In this document: piece by piece, positions 18,838-27,165 of the stretch
Layout of the letters: each line of letters opens with the position of its first letter
How positions within the stretch are numbered: the stretch's first letter is position 1
From: Pseudoalteromonas sp. R3
Lineage (GTDB): Bacteria > Pseudomonadota > Gammaproteobacteria > Enterobacterales > Alteromonadaceae
Length of the DNA stretch: 64,000 nucleotides
Direction of reading: 5' to 3'
NCBI RefSeq assembly: GCF_004014715.1
Contig: NZ_CP034835.1
Span: 1,612,001 to 1,676,000, forward strand
Notes under the pieces: model-generated
Seen by the model: the letters and a program-made list of their open reading frames with translations, nothing else
Databases searched by the model: none
What the model was told of the DNA's origin: nothing
Translations under genes and position numbers: made by a program

Positions 18838-19794
18838 CTAGATAGAAATCCGAGTTTCTAACTGGCACCCTTTAACAATGGTAATATTCTGACAATTAAG
18901 ACGAATTTTACCATTGTTGGTTTCCAACACATAAGCCAACTCCGGTGCTCTGTCACCGCCAGCCTCAGTCAGCTGCTTACGGGCACGATGTACCATAATA
19001 TTCATATGATTGGTTTGTACTCCCAGTGCTTTGGCGAGATCTTCTCGGTAAAGCCACCCCTGGGACTCTGTGTCCATACCATTTTGTTTATCATCAATAC
19101 GTGTTCTGGCTAACAACAGCATAAGATAATGGTGTGTGCGGCAACCTAAGTCAATTTCCTGACCTTCCAGTTCCAGTGTCAAGTCCGTCTTTTCTTCATC
19201 CTGACTGACGCTGAAATTAAGGGCGATTGGTTTTACCACAGGCTGGTTGTCCAAGTGCTTGGTCATTGTTGATGTATTGGCACAGTAGAATAGCCATTGC
19301 TGGCCAAATAGAGAAACAACACCGCCATCGATCAGGGCTTGCCTATCTGAGGTATTGAGGTCTTCAAGGAACCAGTAGTTGAGTAACGCATCAAAATATA
19401 CGATATGGCTGGCTTCTTCATCGTTGGGAAGCAAGATTTGGTTTTCGAGCTCAATAACCTGGTTTGGGTTACTTTGTGAAACCAGATACTGACAATTGGC
19501 ATTTAAGTTAGCCACAACATAAGAGTTTTGGCCGGGTGCGGCAAAGTCTATTTTATCGTGCTCCGAGAGCTGATAAGGAAGGTTTTTATCGATCTTTTTG
19601 TCGTTGATCCAGATCCCGTTAGTACTGACATCACGGATCAACCAAGTGTCATTGGCGTGCTCGATAATGGCATGGTGCCTGGAAATGCCGGGCTTATCGA
19701 CGAACGTATCTACATTAAACTTGTAGCGCCCAAAAGTGTGATAACTTTTCAGGTAAATTTTTTCTAGTTTCTGTTCATCGATTAAATAAGCCAT
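18838..19794 (-). CDS. FHA-domain protein with C-terminal winged-helix-like domain
   Basis: A 318-residue cytoplasmic protein. Residues about 20-90 form a forkhead-associated domain with the phosphothreonine-binding pattern (GRYKFN, SRHHAIIEH, STNGIWIND). A middle region follows, then from about residue 215 a stretch that resembles an OmpR/CadC-like winged helix (HHYLMLLLARTRI, WLYREDLAKALGVQTNHMNIMVHRARKQL). It is therefore probably a phosphopeptide-responsive transcription factor. No type VI secretion or kinase genes lie beside it. The ATG is preceded by AGGAAAA on the minus strand. Confidence 0.78.
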   Translation of the reverse strand: MAYLIDEQKLEKIYLKSYHTFGRYKFNVDTFVDKPGISRHHAIIEHANDTWLIRDVSTNGIWINDKKIDKNLPYQLSEHDKIDFAAPGQNSYVVANLNANCQYLVSQSNPNQVIELENQILLPNDEEASHIVYFDALLNYWFLEDLNTSDRQALIDGGVVSLFGQQWLFYCANTSTMTKHLDNQPVVKPIALNFSVSQDEEKTDLTLELEGQEIDLGCRTHHYLMLLLARTRIDDKQNGMDTESQGWLYREDLAKALGVQTNHMNIMVHRARKQLTEAGGDRAPELAYVLETNNGKIRLNCQNITIVKGCQLETRISI

Positions 19795-20138
19795 AAATTT
19801 TTCCTAACTTTCCGTATAAGTGACGCACACGAATTTGAATTTCGGTGGAGATTCTACCTTGTTGAAGGGACTATTTCCTTAGTTACCTTCAGTTTATAAA
19901 AAGAACCCGCCGAAACGGGTACTGTTATTTCAGGAAATATTCACAATAATAAGGCCTGACTCATCAGGTCATTATTTGTGTCCGGGCAAAGACAATTGCG
20001 AACCTTAACATTGTAATCAGTTAGCTTTGATTATGCCATTACAGAGGATTACACCGAGTGATTTGTTGTCTTGCATAAAATGCAACTATGTTCCATATTT
20101 TCCTTAGAGTGCGGCCATAGTTAGGCAGCGGAGGAAAT
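19795..20138. other. Divergent intergenic region between the FHA and CBS genes
   Basis: 344 bases without a supportable gene. It holds the promoters of both flanking genes. Two hairpin-forming stretches are visible: ACCCG-CCGAAA-CGGGT near 19906-19921, and AATAAT..GGCCTGA-CTCA-TCAGGTC..ATTATT near 19945-19977. The latter resembles a terminator-like or small-RNA element, but no function can be assigned. Confidence 0.4.
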
Positions 20139-20729
20139 ATGAGTGAGTACAAATCGCTACAAACGCTAAAGCTAGAAGGGGTCTATCAGTTTTGTGATTA
20201 CTATGATGCAGAAGCGCTGAGCTTATCGAGTCCGGCAACTAAGGTAATTACTGATTTTGCAAGACGTCAGCCACAGATGATCCAAAAGGATGTAGACATA
20301 GATCATGCAGTTTACATGATGCTAAATGGTCACGTACGGTCAAAATTAGTTGTGGATCATGATGATACCTTCTTGGGGGTGGTAAACTCAAAGGACTTGT
20401 CGGGACGGCGAGTCTTATCAATCGCACAGAAACGACAAGTAGCGCGCAGTGACTTAACTGTTGAAGATGTGATGACGAAAAAGCAGGACTTGCATGCCAT
20501 GCGCTTTACGACCGTTGCAAACGCTAAGATAGGTGATGTGTTACAGACGCTCAGAGAGCTTGGACAGCAGCATGTTCTATTAATGGATGAAAAAGGTGGT
20601 TTAAGAGGAATGATTTCTTCGTCTGATATTGCCAGGGCTTTGCATATGCCCGTAAATATCTTTCAAAAAGCTCATTCATTTAGAGACATTTTCGAGATTA
20701 TTCACGAGCACGGAGAGTTAATGGCGTGA
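20139..20729 (+). CDS. CBS-domain protein
   Basis: A 196-residue soluble protein with a tandem CBS pair (about residues 45-115 and 120-185): MIQKDVDIDHAVYMMLNG...FLGVVNSKDLSG and VEDVMTKKQDLHAMRF...GLRGMISSSDIARAL. Such pairs usually bind adenosine nucleotides and act as energy sensors. There is no catalytic partner domain, and the neighbours give no hint of the target. The start follows a GGAGGAAAT ribosome site. It ends one base before the convergent M14 peptidase gene. Confidence 0.82.
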   Translation: MSEYKSLQTLKLEGVYQFCDYYDAEALSLSSPATKVITDFARRQPQMIQKDVDIDHAVYMMLNGHVRSKLVVDHDDTFLGVVNSKDLSGRRVLSIAQKRQVARSDLTVEDVMTKKQDLHAMRFTTVANAKIGDVLQTLRELGQQHVLLMDEKGGLRGMISSSDIARALHMPVNIFQKAHSFRDIFEIIHEHGELMA

Positions 20730-20730
20730 T

Positions 20731-21642
20731 CTACATGATGCTGTCGAGGTAGCTAATAGCGCCTTCAACAGAAGCGACCTGTCCGTCAATACAATTCTGC
20801 GGTGTTGTATTCGGGCTGTCGGGGTAAACTTCAGTGGTTGTAACGTACGGTGCGTTTGTCATGCCCATGCACAGACCTAGTTTGGTGGCATCGTAATTAA
20901 TGACACCAAACTGCTCTACAGGGACGCCAATCAGGGCATTATGTTCATCTGCTTCGGCAATGTGAGTGACTTTCTTTACAGTGCTGATTATGTGTCGCTG
21001 AAATTCTGCTTCAGGCTTTTGGCTGTGTCCAACCAGATAAAACCCATCCGGAATATTCCAGTTATGATTGACTTTGCCGTCGCGAGCCGCAAGCGCCGGA
21101 CGGAATTCACTATTGTCCGTATCCGTAGTCTCATGTAAGTCGATATGAAGAATAATTCGCTCCTGGCAATCATTGACGTAGTCCATGGCGAGTCCGGACT
21201 CTTCAGCCGGACTCTGTGAATAGAAAGAGCGGTTAGGGTCTACAGCCTGAGGGTTCCAGCGGTTAATCGTTTCATAGCCCCATGGGCTAATACACGGTAG
21301 CACAACTAGATTAAATTTACCCTGATAAGTCTGGGTGTGCTTTTTTGCAAATGCCAGCGCTCCCAGCACGCCACTAGTTTCATAACCATGTACACCACCA
21401 GTTACCAGTACAATGGGTAGATCAGTTCGCCATGGCATAGATTTGAGCGCATACACTGGGTAGTGGCTGTCGTATTTTAGTACGCCATACTGCTCAACAT
21501 TAAAGTGCTTTTTAAGTGCGTTGATAGCAGGCACTATGTCTTCAAAATAATCACGCTTTTTGGTTTGCTGTAGCAACCATTGTTGCTTCTCTTTCTGGCC
21601 CCAAGGTTTGCCAGCTTGTCCGATTGAATACTGTGCTGTCAT
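20731..21642 (-). CDS. M14-family zinc carboxypeptidase-like protein
   Basis: A 303-residue protein with the M14 zinc site: GGVHGYETSG supplies the first His and Glu, and ILHIDLHETTD the later His. The substrate-binding region PQAVDPNRSF is also typical. No signal peptide is seen, so it is probably a cytoplasmic peptide or amino-acid amidase/carboxypeptidase. The physiological substrate is unknown. It is convergent with the CBS gene. Confidence 0.82.
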   Translation of the reverse strand: MTAQYSIGQAGKPWGQKEKQQWLLQQTKKRDYFEDIVPAINALKKHFNVEQYGVLKYDSHYPVYALKSMPWRTDLPIVLVTGGVHGYETSGVLGALAFAKKHTQTYQGKFNLVVLPCISPWGYETINRWNPQAVDPNRSFYSQSPAEESGLAMDYVNDCQERIILHIDLHETTDTDNSEFRPALAARDGKVNHNWNIPDGFYLVGHSQKPEAEFQRHIISTVKKVTHIAEADEHNALIGVPVEQFGVINYDATKLGLCMGMTNAPYVTTTEVYPDSPNTTPQNCIDGQVASVEGAISYLDSIM

Positions 21643-21704
21643 AACATGTCTCTATTTCGTTGATATTTGCATGCTAATCACAATAGGTACCCGGAGCAAG
21701 TTAT

Positions 21705-22115
21705 CTACGCCAGATAGCCCATATTTTTAAGACGTTGCTGTTGCTCTTTACGCACTCTAAAGGCAAGAAGCTTAATTACACCAGTTTGAGTTTTGACTTT
21801 TGTAATGGTCAAACCTACGTAATTAACGAACTCGATAGATTGAATGTTTTCAGCGGGTACGTAATGTCGACGACCAGTCAGGCTAAAAAACGACAGTCCC
21901 TGATTGCACAATGTCACCCGTTTACGGCCTGCCAGGCTCATCAAAAAGTTTATTGCAAATGCAATGGTTACAACACTGGCTAAGGTGATCTGGAGTCTAG
22001 CCAGAAAAGACAGATTGAGTTCGGTGAAAAGTCCAGCCAGTGCTAGCAGTGCAATAACGAAAGCGCCAACGACGCAGTAAAAAGTAGTGTTCACTTCCAG
22101 TTTTAGTTCATTCAT
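21705..22115 (-). CDS. Hypothetical two-helix membrane protein
   Basis: A 136-residue protein not recognised by family. Two hydrophobic helices (about residues 10-32 and 38-62) precede a basic C-terminal domain containing VTLCNQGLSFFSLTGRRHYVPAENIQSIEF, which looks like a small PH-like domain of the bacterial membrane type. An AGGAAC site precedes the ATG. It is 62 bases upstream of the M14 gene on the same strand and may be co-transcribed with it. Confidence 0.6.
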   Translation of the reverse strand: MNELKLEVNTTFYCVVGAFVIALLALAGLFTELNLSFLARLQITLASVVTIAFAINFLMSLAGRKRVTLCNQGLSFFSLTGRRHYVPAENIQSIEFVNYVGLTITKVKTQTGVIKLLAFRVRKEQQQRLKNMGYLA

Positions 22116-22221
22116 TATTTGTTCCTAATATGACAGATTCCCGAGAGGCTGGAAATTTAGGAGAAGAAAATGGAAGAATTATGAATACCCAAAATTAAAA
22201 CTGATAATTGCGATTTTAGGG

Positions 22222-23082
22222 TTAAAGAGTGTGCCATTCATCAACCAAAGGGTTGATGAAACCGCACTGGCGATAAGCCTGATAGATAAAGTTACTTGCT
22301 TTTAATTTTGCCAAGCCTACCTTTAGCGCATCATAGGCCTGCTGACCAAGAGGGTGGTGCCTGGAAACTATAAAATGACGGCTATCCTGAAGGGCGACCT
22401 TTACTCCCTCAATAGCTTCTATCCTATAGCCCGTTCCTTCGTAGAAAAACGGGCGAGTATTGTTGAAGGAGACCAACATGACATCAACCCAGCCATTACT
22501 GACCAACTTAGCCATTGTGATCCAGTCATCCTCATGATGAAGCTGCTGAGGTGACAATGCTTTGAGTGTAACCCAGTCGACTAACCAGGCTTTGCTACTA
22601 ACAACACTCACTTTGCTCAGATCTGTGGAAATTTTATTCCGAATAAGAGTTTTATTGGTATGTGATGTGTAGATCCCAGCAAAGTATCTTCCTTTTTCGA
22701 TTATCGGCTCTGAAATTAATACATCATTGGCAATCATCTTGGCTTGAGTAAGCCAGATTGTATCAAAACTCATAAGCAGTAAGCCTGACTCCAATAACTT
22801 CAGGTTTCTGGCATCGTAATTGCCCAACGTAAAGTTAAAAGAGTGTTTAAATCCTCCTTCTTGTAGCGCACGTTGTGCGATGAGAAATTCAACCACGTCA
22901 CGTTGGCATTTTGGGTGGTTGAATATTTCTGTGGTGAAGTCTGAAATGGACTGTCCCGCCAGAATTTCCTTCGCGTATTGATAAATATCTTCCTCTATAG
23001 AAATTGAGACACGAGCATGAGCAGACAGTGATAAGCCTAAAATAAGTAATATTTTCAGAACTAAGACTGTAAATAAGGGCAT
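22222..23082 (-). CDS. Periplasmic solute-binding-like protein (SBP family 3 type)
   Basis: A 286-residue protein with an N-terminal signal peptide (cleavage near SAHARV) and the layout of a type 3 solute-binding protein: EPIIEKGRYFAGIY, a central DLSKVSVVSSKAW hinge, and DVMLVSFNNTRPFF. It lacks the sharp amino-acid-binding signature, and no permease or ATPase gene is nearby. Such orphan proteins are common in Pseudoalteromonas and Vibrio, and their ligands are mostly unknown. Confidence 0.65.
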   Translation of the reverse strand: MPLFTVLVLKILLILGLSLSAHARVSISIEEDIYQYAKEILAGQSISDFTTEIFNHPKCQRDVVEFLIAQRALQEGGFKHSFNFTLGNYDARNLKLLESGLLLMSFDTIWLTQAKMIANDVLISEPIIEKGRYFAGIYTSHTNKTLIRNKISTDLSKVSVVSSKAWLVDWVTLKALSPQQLHHEDDWITMAKLVSNGWVDVMLVSFNNTRPFFYEGTGYRIEAIEGVKVALQDSRHFIVSRHHPLGQQAYDALKVGLAKLKASNFIYQAYRQCGFINPLVDEWHTL

Positions 23083-23308
23083 AGCGACTCCGGTGTTTTC
23101 TAAGAAAGTCTAGCTCAGGGGGCGTGAGTTGACGATTTTTAAAGTGACAACCTGGCATTTGTAGAATATGTTTGAATGCTAGATGTGATTATATGTCGAC
23201 ATTGGCAAGCAAGTGTCGAATGGATTAAATCCTGGTATCAGGTACCCTGATAACAGGATCATTGCTGACACTGGTAAAGGTCATCTCAATTACAAGGAAC
23301 TAATTATT

Positions 23309-23701
23309 ATGAAATTTGAACAACTATTGAACCACTTTGATATGGGAATATGTGTGGAGCAATTACAAAAAGAGTCCTTGTTGGATATTGCTCTGTTGTT
23401 TGTCAGTATTGATGGAAAAATTGAAACTGAGGAAATGAATATTGTCCGGGATTGGGCGAAAACTTTGCGCTGGAATTCAGCTATCTCATTACAAGATTAC
23501 ATGGATGATGCATTAGGTAAGTGCCTGGTAGCCATTAAACAAGAGCAGACTGAAAGCTACATTCAGCACAGGTTGAGTCATATTGTAGATAAACCAATGC
23601 GCGAATTAGCCGTATCAATTGCCCACAAAATCAGTGAAGCAAACGGTGAAGTGTGTGACAGTGAGAAGCGCGCATTGGCTATGCTGGAGAACGAGATATA
23701 G
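23309..23701 (+). CDS. TerB-like small acidic protein
   Basis: 130 residues from ATG 23309, which has an AAGGAAC site; the open frame extends upstream to 23213 without a ribosome site. The core LLDIALLFVSIDGKIETEEMNIVRDWAKTL resembles the all-helical TerB/tellurite-resistance-like fold with its acidic metal-binding loop (DGKIETEE). No ter operon is present. Function unknown. Confidence 0.65.
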   Translation: MKFEQLLNHFDMGICVEQLQKESLLDIALLFVSIDGKIETEEMNIVRDWAKTLRWNSAISLQDYMDDALGKCLVAIKQEQTESYIQHRLSHIVDKPMRELAVSIAHKISEANGEVCDSEKRALAMLENEI

Positions 23702-23733
23702 GGGAACCCCTATATCTATTGCAGCGCTGGGCG

Positions 23734-24672
23734 CTATTTTAATGCCTCAGCGACTTCCGCTATTTTTTGCCTTAACCAGATATGGCTGGCATCACGATGT
23801 AAAAGTGGGCTCCAAATCATATCTAACTCAAATGGCGGAATAGGGAAGGGGGGCTCAAGGATCGCCAGATTGGGATCGTCTCGGTATATATTGGCTGCTT
23901 TTGATGGCAAGGTCGCAATTAAGTTTTGCTCTTTTGCCAGGTGGATTGCAACGTGGTAATTACGTGTAAATGTTGCGATGTTGCGATGCTTTCCGAAGTG
24001 AGCCAGGGCTTCATCCACCCAACCCAGTTTTTGAACGTCAGCCGGATCCATACCGACCCCAACACCAAAGCCAGTCTTACTCACCCAGATGTGTCGTGCC
24101 TTTAAGTAGGCATCCAGATTGAAGTCTGCCCTTATTGGGTTGTCTGATTTGATCAAGCAACAAAAGCTATCTTTCCAAATGCGTTTGTGATGAAAAGACT
24201 GGGGCAGGTTTTCAAATCGGTTTATCGCCATATCGACCTTGCCATTCTCCACGTCATGGAAAGTAACATCACTGGGGGTGAGAATGTCGAGTGTGGTATC
24301 TGGGGCTTCCATGTGGAGTTTATTTAGCAGCTTAGGAGCCAGAGTGCTGGCTGCGTAGTCACTGGCCATAATCCGAAAGACCCGTTTACTTTGCCCGGGT
24401 TCAAACTCTCGATTTGGCGCCAGTGTCTCTTCTAATGTCATTAAAATGCCACGGATAACAGGCTGGAGCTCCAGTGCGCGCTCTGTGGGCACCATGCCTT
24501 CACTTGTCCGAACAAGAATGGGATCGTTAAACAAATTTCGAAGCCGCTTCAGGCCATTGCTCATTGCAGGTTGAGTAATGCTTAACTGGTTTGCTGCCCG
24601 AGTTACATTACATTCTCGTAATAGCGTATCCAGATAAACCAATAGGTTCAGATCAATTTTACTTATGTTCAC
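23734..24672 (-). CDS. LysR-family transcriptional regulator
   Basis: A 312-residue regulator with an N-terminal winged helix (DLNLLVYLDTLLRECNVTRAANQLSITQPAMSNGLKRLR, residues about 7-45) and a periplasmic-binding-like effector domain from about residue 90. The start is GTG at 24672, 12 bases after the aceK stop on the same strand, so it may be translated from the aceK transcript. The effector domain resembles the PbuE/NodD side of the family, but no ligand can be assigned. Confidence 0.88.
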   Translation of the reverse strand: MNISKIDLNLLVYLDTLLRECNVTRAANQLSITQPAMSNGLKRLRNLFNDPILVRTSEGMVPTERALELQPVIRGILMTLEETLAPNREFEPGQSKRVFRIMASDYAASTLAPKLLNKLHMEAPDTTLDILTPSDVTFHDVENGKVDMAINRFENLPQSFHHKRIWKDSFCCLIKSDNPIRADFNLDAYLKARHIWVSKTGFGVGVGMDPADVQKLGWVDEALAHFGKHRNIATFTRNYHVAIHLAKEQNLIATLPSKAANIYRDDPNLAILEPPFPIPPFELDMIWSPLLHRDASHIWLRQKIAEVAEALK

Positions 24673-24684
24673 TGTGTTCCTTTA

Positions 24685-26409
24685 TTATTCTATATGTTGG
24701 TAGAAGCGTTGTGCGGCGGGGTAGGGATATATTTGTTTCACAACATGTGTTTTTACGTCCCGCTGAGCTTGCTGCCAATAATTCACCTTAAGCAATGATT
24801 CATGAGCGCTCTCAAACACCGCTCTGAGTTTAGGGTCTGTCAGTACAAATGTACACAATTGTTCGGGAAATACGTCATTTGGTGCTGCTGAAGGCTCTGA
24901 TATGCCACTATATAAGTCTTCCAGTGAAGGTTTAGGCATAGATCTAAAATTCATATCGGTCAGGTATTGCACTTCGTCGTAATCATAAAATATCACTCTG
25001 TGGTGTTTGGTCACACCAAAGTTTTTCAGGAGCATGTCTCCCGGGAATATATTTACACTAAGCATTTCCTTGATAGCATGACCATAGTCTTCGATAACCT
25101 GTTTGGCGGTTTGCTCATCGGCCGTTTGCAGAAAAAGGTTCAGTGGTGTCATACGCCGCTCGATGTATAAATGCTTAATGACTACATAATCTCCTTCATC
25201 TCTCAAATTGTTAGCTATTGTTGCTTTGAGTTGATTCAGTAGTTCCGGAGAAAACTTCCTTTTAGGGATCACCACTTCTGAGTATTCGATGGTATCGGCC
25301 ATGCGACCAACCCGGTCATGACTTTTAACCAATTGGTAGCGTGCCAGTACAGTATCCCTGCCGAAGGGTTTACTCTCAGAAAACACATCTTTTATTACTT
25401 TAAAGACAAAGGGAAAGTTGGGAAGGGTAAACACCATCATGACCATTCCTGGCGTGCCTGGCGCTACGGTAAAGATATCCTCGCTATGCTGAAGATGAAA
25501 GAGAAAGTCGCGATAGAACTCGGTCTTTCCCTGTTTGTGAAATCCAATGGCATTATATAGCTCCGCGGTTGTTTTGTTTGGCATTAGCTGCTGTAAAAAT
25601 CCAACCATTGCAGACGGTGCCTGGGTTTCAACCAGAAAATATGCACGCGCAAAACCAAAAATGACACGCATTTGGGCACTTTTGGTCAACAGCGCATCGA
25701 TATATATGCCACCTTGTGGGTGATGTAACAGCGCAATGATGAATGGCTGAACACCAGACTTTGAAACAACCCGACCAACGATATAAGCCCCTTTGTTACG
25801 ATAAAAAGGCGCGGTGAGAATATCAAAGCGCAGCCCATGGTGACTGTGGTGGGTGCTCGGTGCCTGTTTAATGAAGGCTTTTACCAGCAGTCTAATATCT
25901 TGTTCCAGATCGCGAAAACCACACTGTAAATCCATATGCGAAATCATGCTGCGGATTGTGGGTTTGAGTCCGGAAACCACAGGAAAATAACTTCGGAATT
26001 CGGCTTCAATGGGTAAGGTTGTGGGCTTTTCAAGTGTGGTTGCGACAAAAATAAAGTCGTTTTTATAGTATCGACGATGAAACAATCTACAAAACACAGA
26101 GTTGTAAAATGTTTCAGCTAGTTCAGCCTGAGGGTGAAAGGAAAGTAACGCCGCATAGTACAGTTTTATCTGATGCCAGAGTGACTCGTCAGGGGGGCCT
26201 TGCGTGATTTGCTTTTTCAGTGCTTCGACTGTGTCGTTGACTCGGGTGTCGTATAAACTGATCCGCTGTTTACTGATCTGTTCAATCTCTCCCCATCTTT
26301 GTTGTGCAAATGCAGCAGGAGCTCGCGCCGTAATTTTTTGAAATAGCGCAAAGTGAGCATGGAACCCTGACAGAATGTATTCTGCAATTATTTGAACTTG
26401 GCAACTCAT
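24685..26409 (-). CDS. aceK: Isocitrate dehydrogenase kinase/phosphatase AceK
   Basis: Bifunctional enzyme that phosphorylates and dephosphorylates isocitrate dehydrogenase, switching carbon into the glyoxylate shunt. The frame is open to 26487, but ATG 26409, preceded by a perfect GGAGGTCC site, gives 574 residues, close to the E. coli 578. Recognisable parts include the regulatory domain, the ATP-binding region (FTVAPGTPGMVMMVFTLPNFPFVFKVIKD) and the kinase-like core (NIFPGDMLLKNFGVTKHHRVIFYDYDEVQYL). It is not linked to aceA/aceB here, unlike in enterobacteria. Confidence 0.95.
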   Translation of the reverse strand: MSCQVQIIAEYILSGFHAHFALFQKITARAPAAFAQQRWGEIEQISKQRISLYDTRVNDTVEALKKQITQGPPDESLWHQIKLYYAALLSFHPQAELAETFYNSVFCRLFHRRYYKNDFIFVATTLEKPTTLPIEAEFRSYFPVVSGLKPTIRSMISHMDLQCGFRDLEQDIRLLVKAFIKQAPSTHHSHHGLRFDILTAPFYRNKGAYIVGRVVSKSGVQPFIIALLHHPQGGIYIDALLTKSAQMRVIFGFARAYFLVETQAPSAMVGFLQQLMPNKTTAELYNAIGFHKQGKTEFYRDFLFHLQHSEDIFTVAPGTPGMVMMVFTLPNFPFVFKVIKDVFSESKPFGRDTVLARYQLVKSHDRVGRMADTIEYSEVVIPKRKFSPELLNQLKATIANNLRDEGDYVVIKHLYIERRMTPLNLFLQTADEQTAKQVIEDYGHAIKEMLSVNIFPGDMLLKNFGVTKHHRVIFYDYDEVQYLTDMNFRSMPKPSLEDLYSGISEPSAAPNDVFPEQLCTFVLTDPKLRAVFESAHESLLKVNYWQQAQRDVKTHVVKQIYPYPAAQRFYQHIE

Positions 26410-26481
26410 CGGACCTCCTAATCTGCGAGTTACTGTAGCGCACAAATGTCGCTCTCTCAAGTTCGAATGCTGTTGGGGTTG

Positions 26482-26529
26482 TACCAATTTGCTTCTTCAA
26501 ATCGGACGAGTATTCAGTGAAACTGGTAT
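26482..26529. repeat. Intergenic repeat copy A
   Basis: About 47 bases running ACCAAT...CTTCAAAT...GTATT.AGT.AAA.T.GTAT, bounded by ATACCA-like and TGGTAT-like ends in inverted orientation. A second, diverged copy follows 20 bases later. It looks like a small palindromic interspersed element; no coding function. Confidence 0.5.
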
Positions 26530-26547
26530 TGCTTTTTCCGGGTGTAA

Positions 26548-26595
26548 TACCAATCTATCCCTTCAAATTAAACATGTATTAAGTAAAATTAGTAT
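26548..26595. repeat. Intergenic repeat copy B
   Basis: A diverged copy of the preceding element (ATACCAAT, CTTCAAAT, GTATTAAGTAAAATTAGTAT) in the same orientation, matching at most positions. Confidence 0.5.
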
Positions 26596-26608
26596 GAGAT
26601 GCAAGGGG

Positions 26609-27082
26609 TTACTCTAAACGTTTAAGGCGCTTTTCCAGTCTCGTAATTTCCTTATTTAGAATTTTGACTTCTTTAAGATATGCCGTGTTTATAGACTTTA
26701 TATTGCGCTTTACTTCATTTAGTGTTTTAGCCCGTTCACCTTTTTCCATCATGCGCGAAACGCGTCTTTGCTCGTCCCGGGTTGCTTCATCCCTTTTTCT
26801 GCCCAATACAGCGGCTTGTTGTTTTTTAGCTCGCAGTGTTTTCTTCAACCTGAGAATAAGCTGTTGGCGTTCTATATTGTTGAGTGTCTTTGTATACTGG
26901 CCATCGGGAGGCGGAGCTTCAGGATTAGAATGGCTTAAAGTATGTTGTGTAGCGTTGGCTGCACACGGATGTTGACTGTATACAGTCGTTTCTCCCGTGA
27001 CACACTTATAGTAGCTGAATGTTGTTTTGGCCGAGCTTATCATTGGCAACAATAGCCAAGACAAAATCATTAGTATCCTCAT
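26609..27082 (-). CDS. DUF4124-type secreted protein with coiled coil
   Basis: 157 residues: a signal peptide (about 1-18), then a short disulfide-type domain YKCVTGETTVYSQHPC typical of DUF4124 proteins, and a highly charged coiled coil from about residue 65 to the end (LRLKKTLRAKKQQ, LNKEITRLEKRLKRLE). Probably periplasmic; function unknown. It stands alone between aceK and the yejM-like gene. Confidence 0.7.
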   Translation of the reverse strand: MRILMILSWLLLPMISSAKTTFSYYKCVTGETTVYSQHPCAANATQHTLSHSNPEAPPPDGQYTKTLNNIERQQLILRLKKTLRAKKQQAAVLGRKRDEATRDEQRRVSRMMEKGERAKTLNEVKRNIKSINTAYLKEVKILNKEITRLEKRLKRLE

Positions 27083-27165
27083 AGTGAAAGCTTCCCTGAA
27101 ACCTGCAGTTACATTTCAAGATAGTAAAACTGTTCAATATCGCAAGTACTCGAATTGACGCCGTG

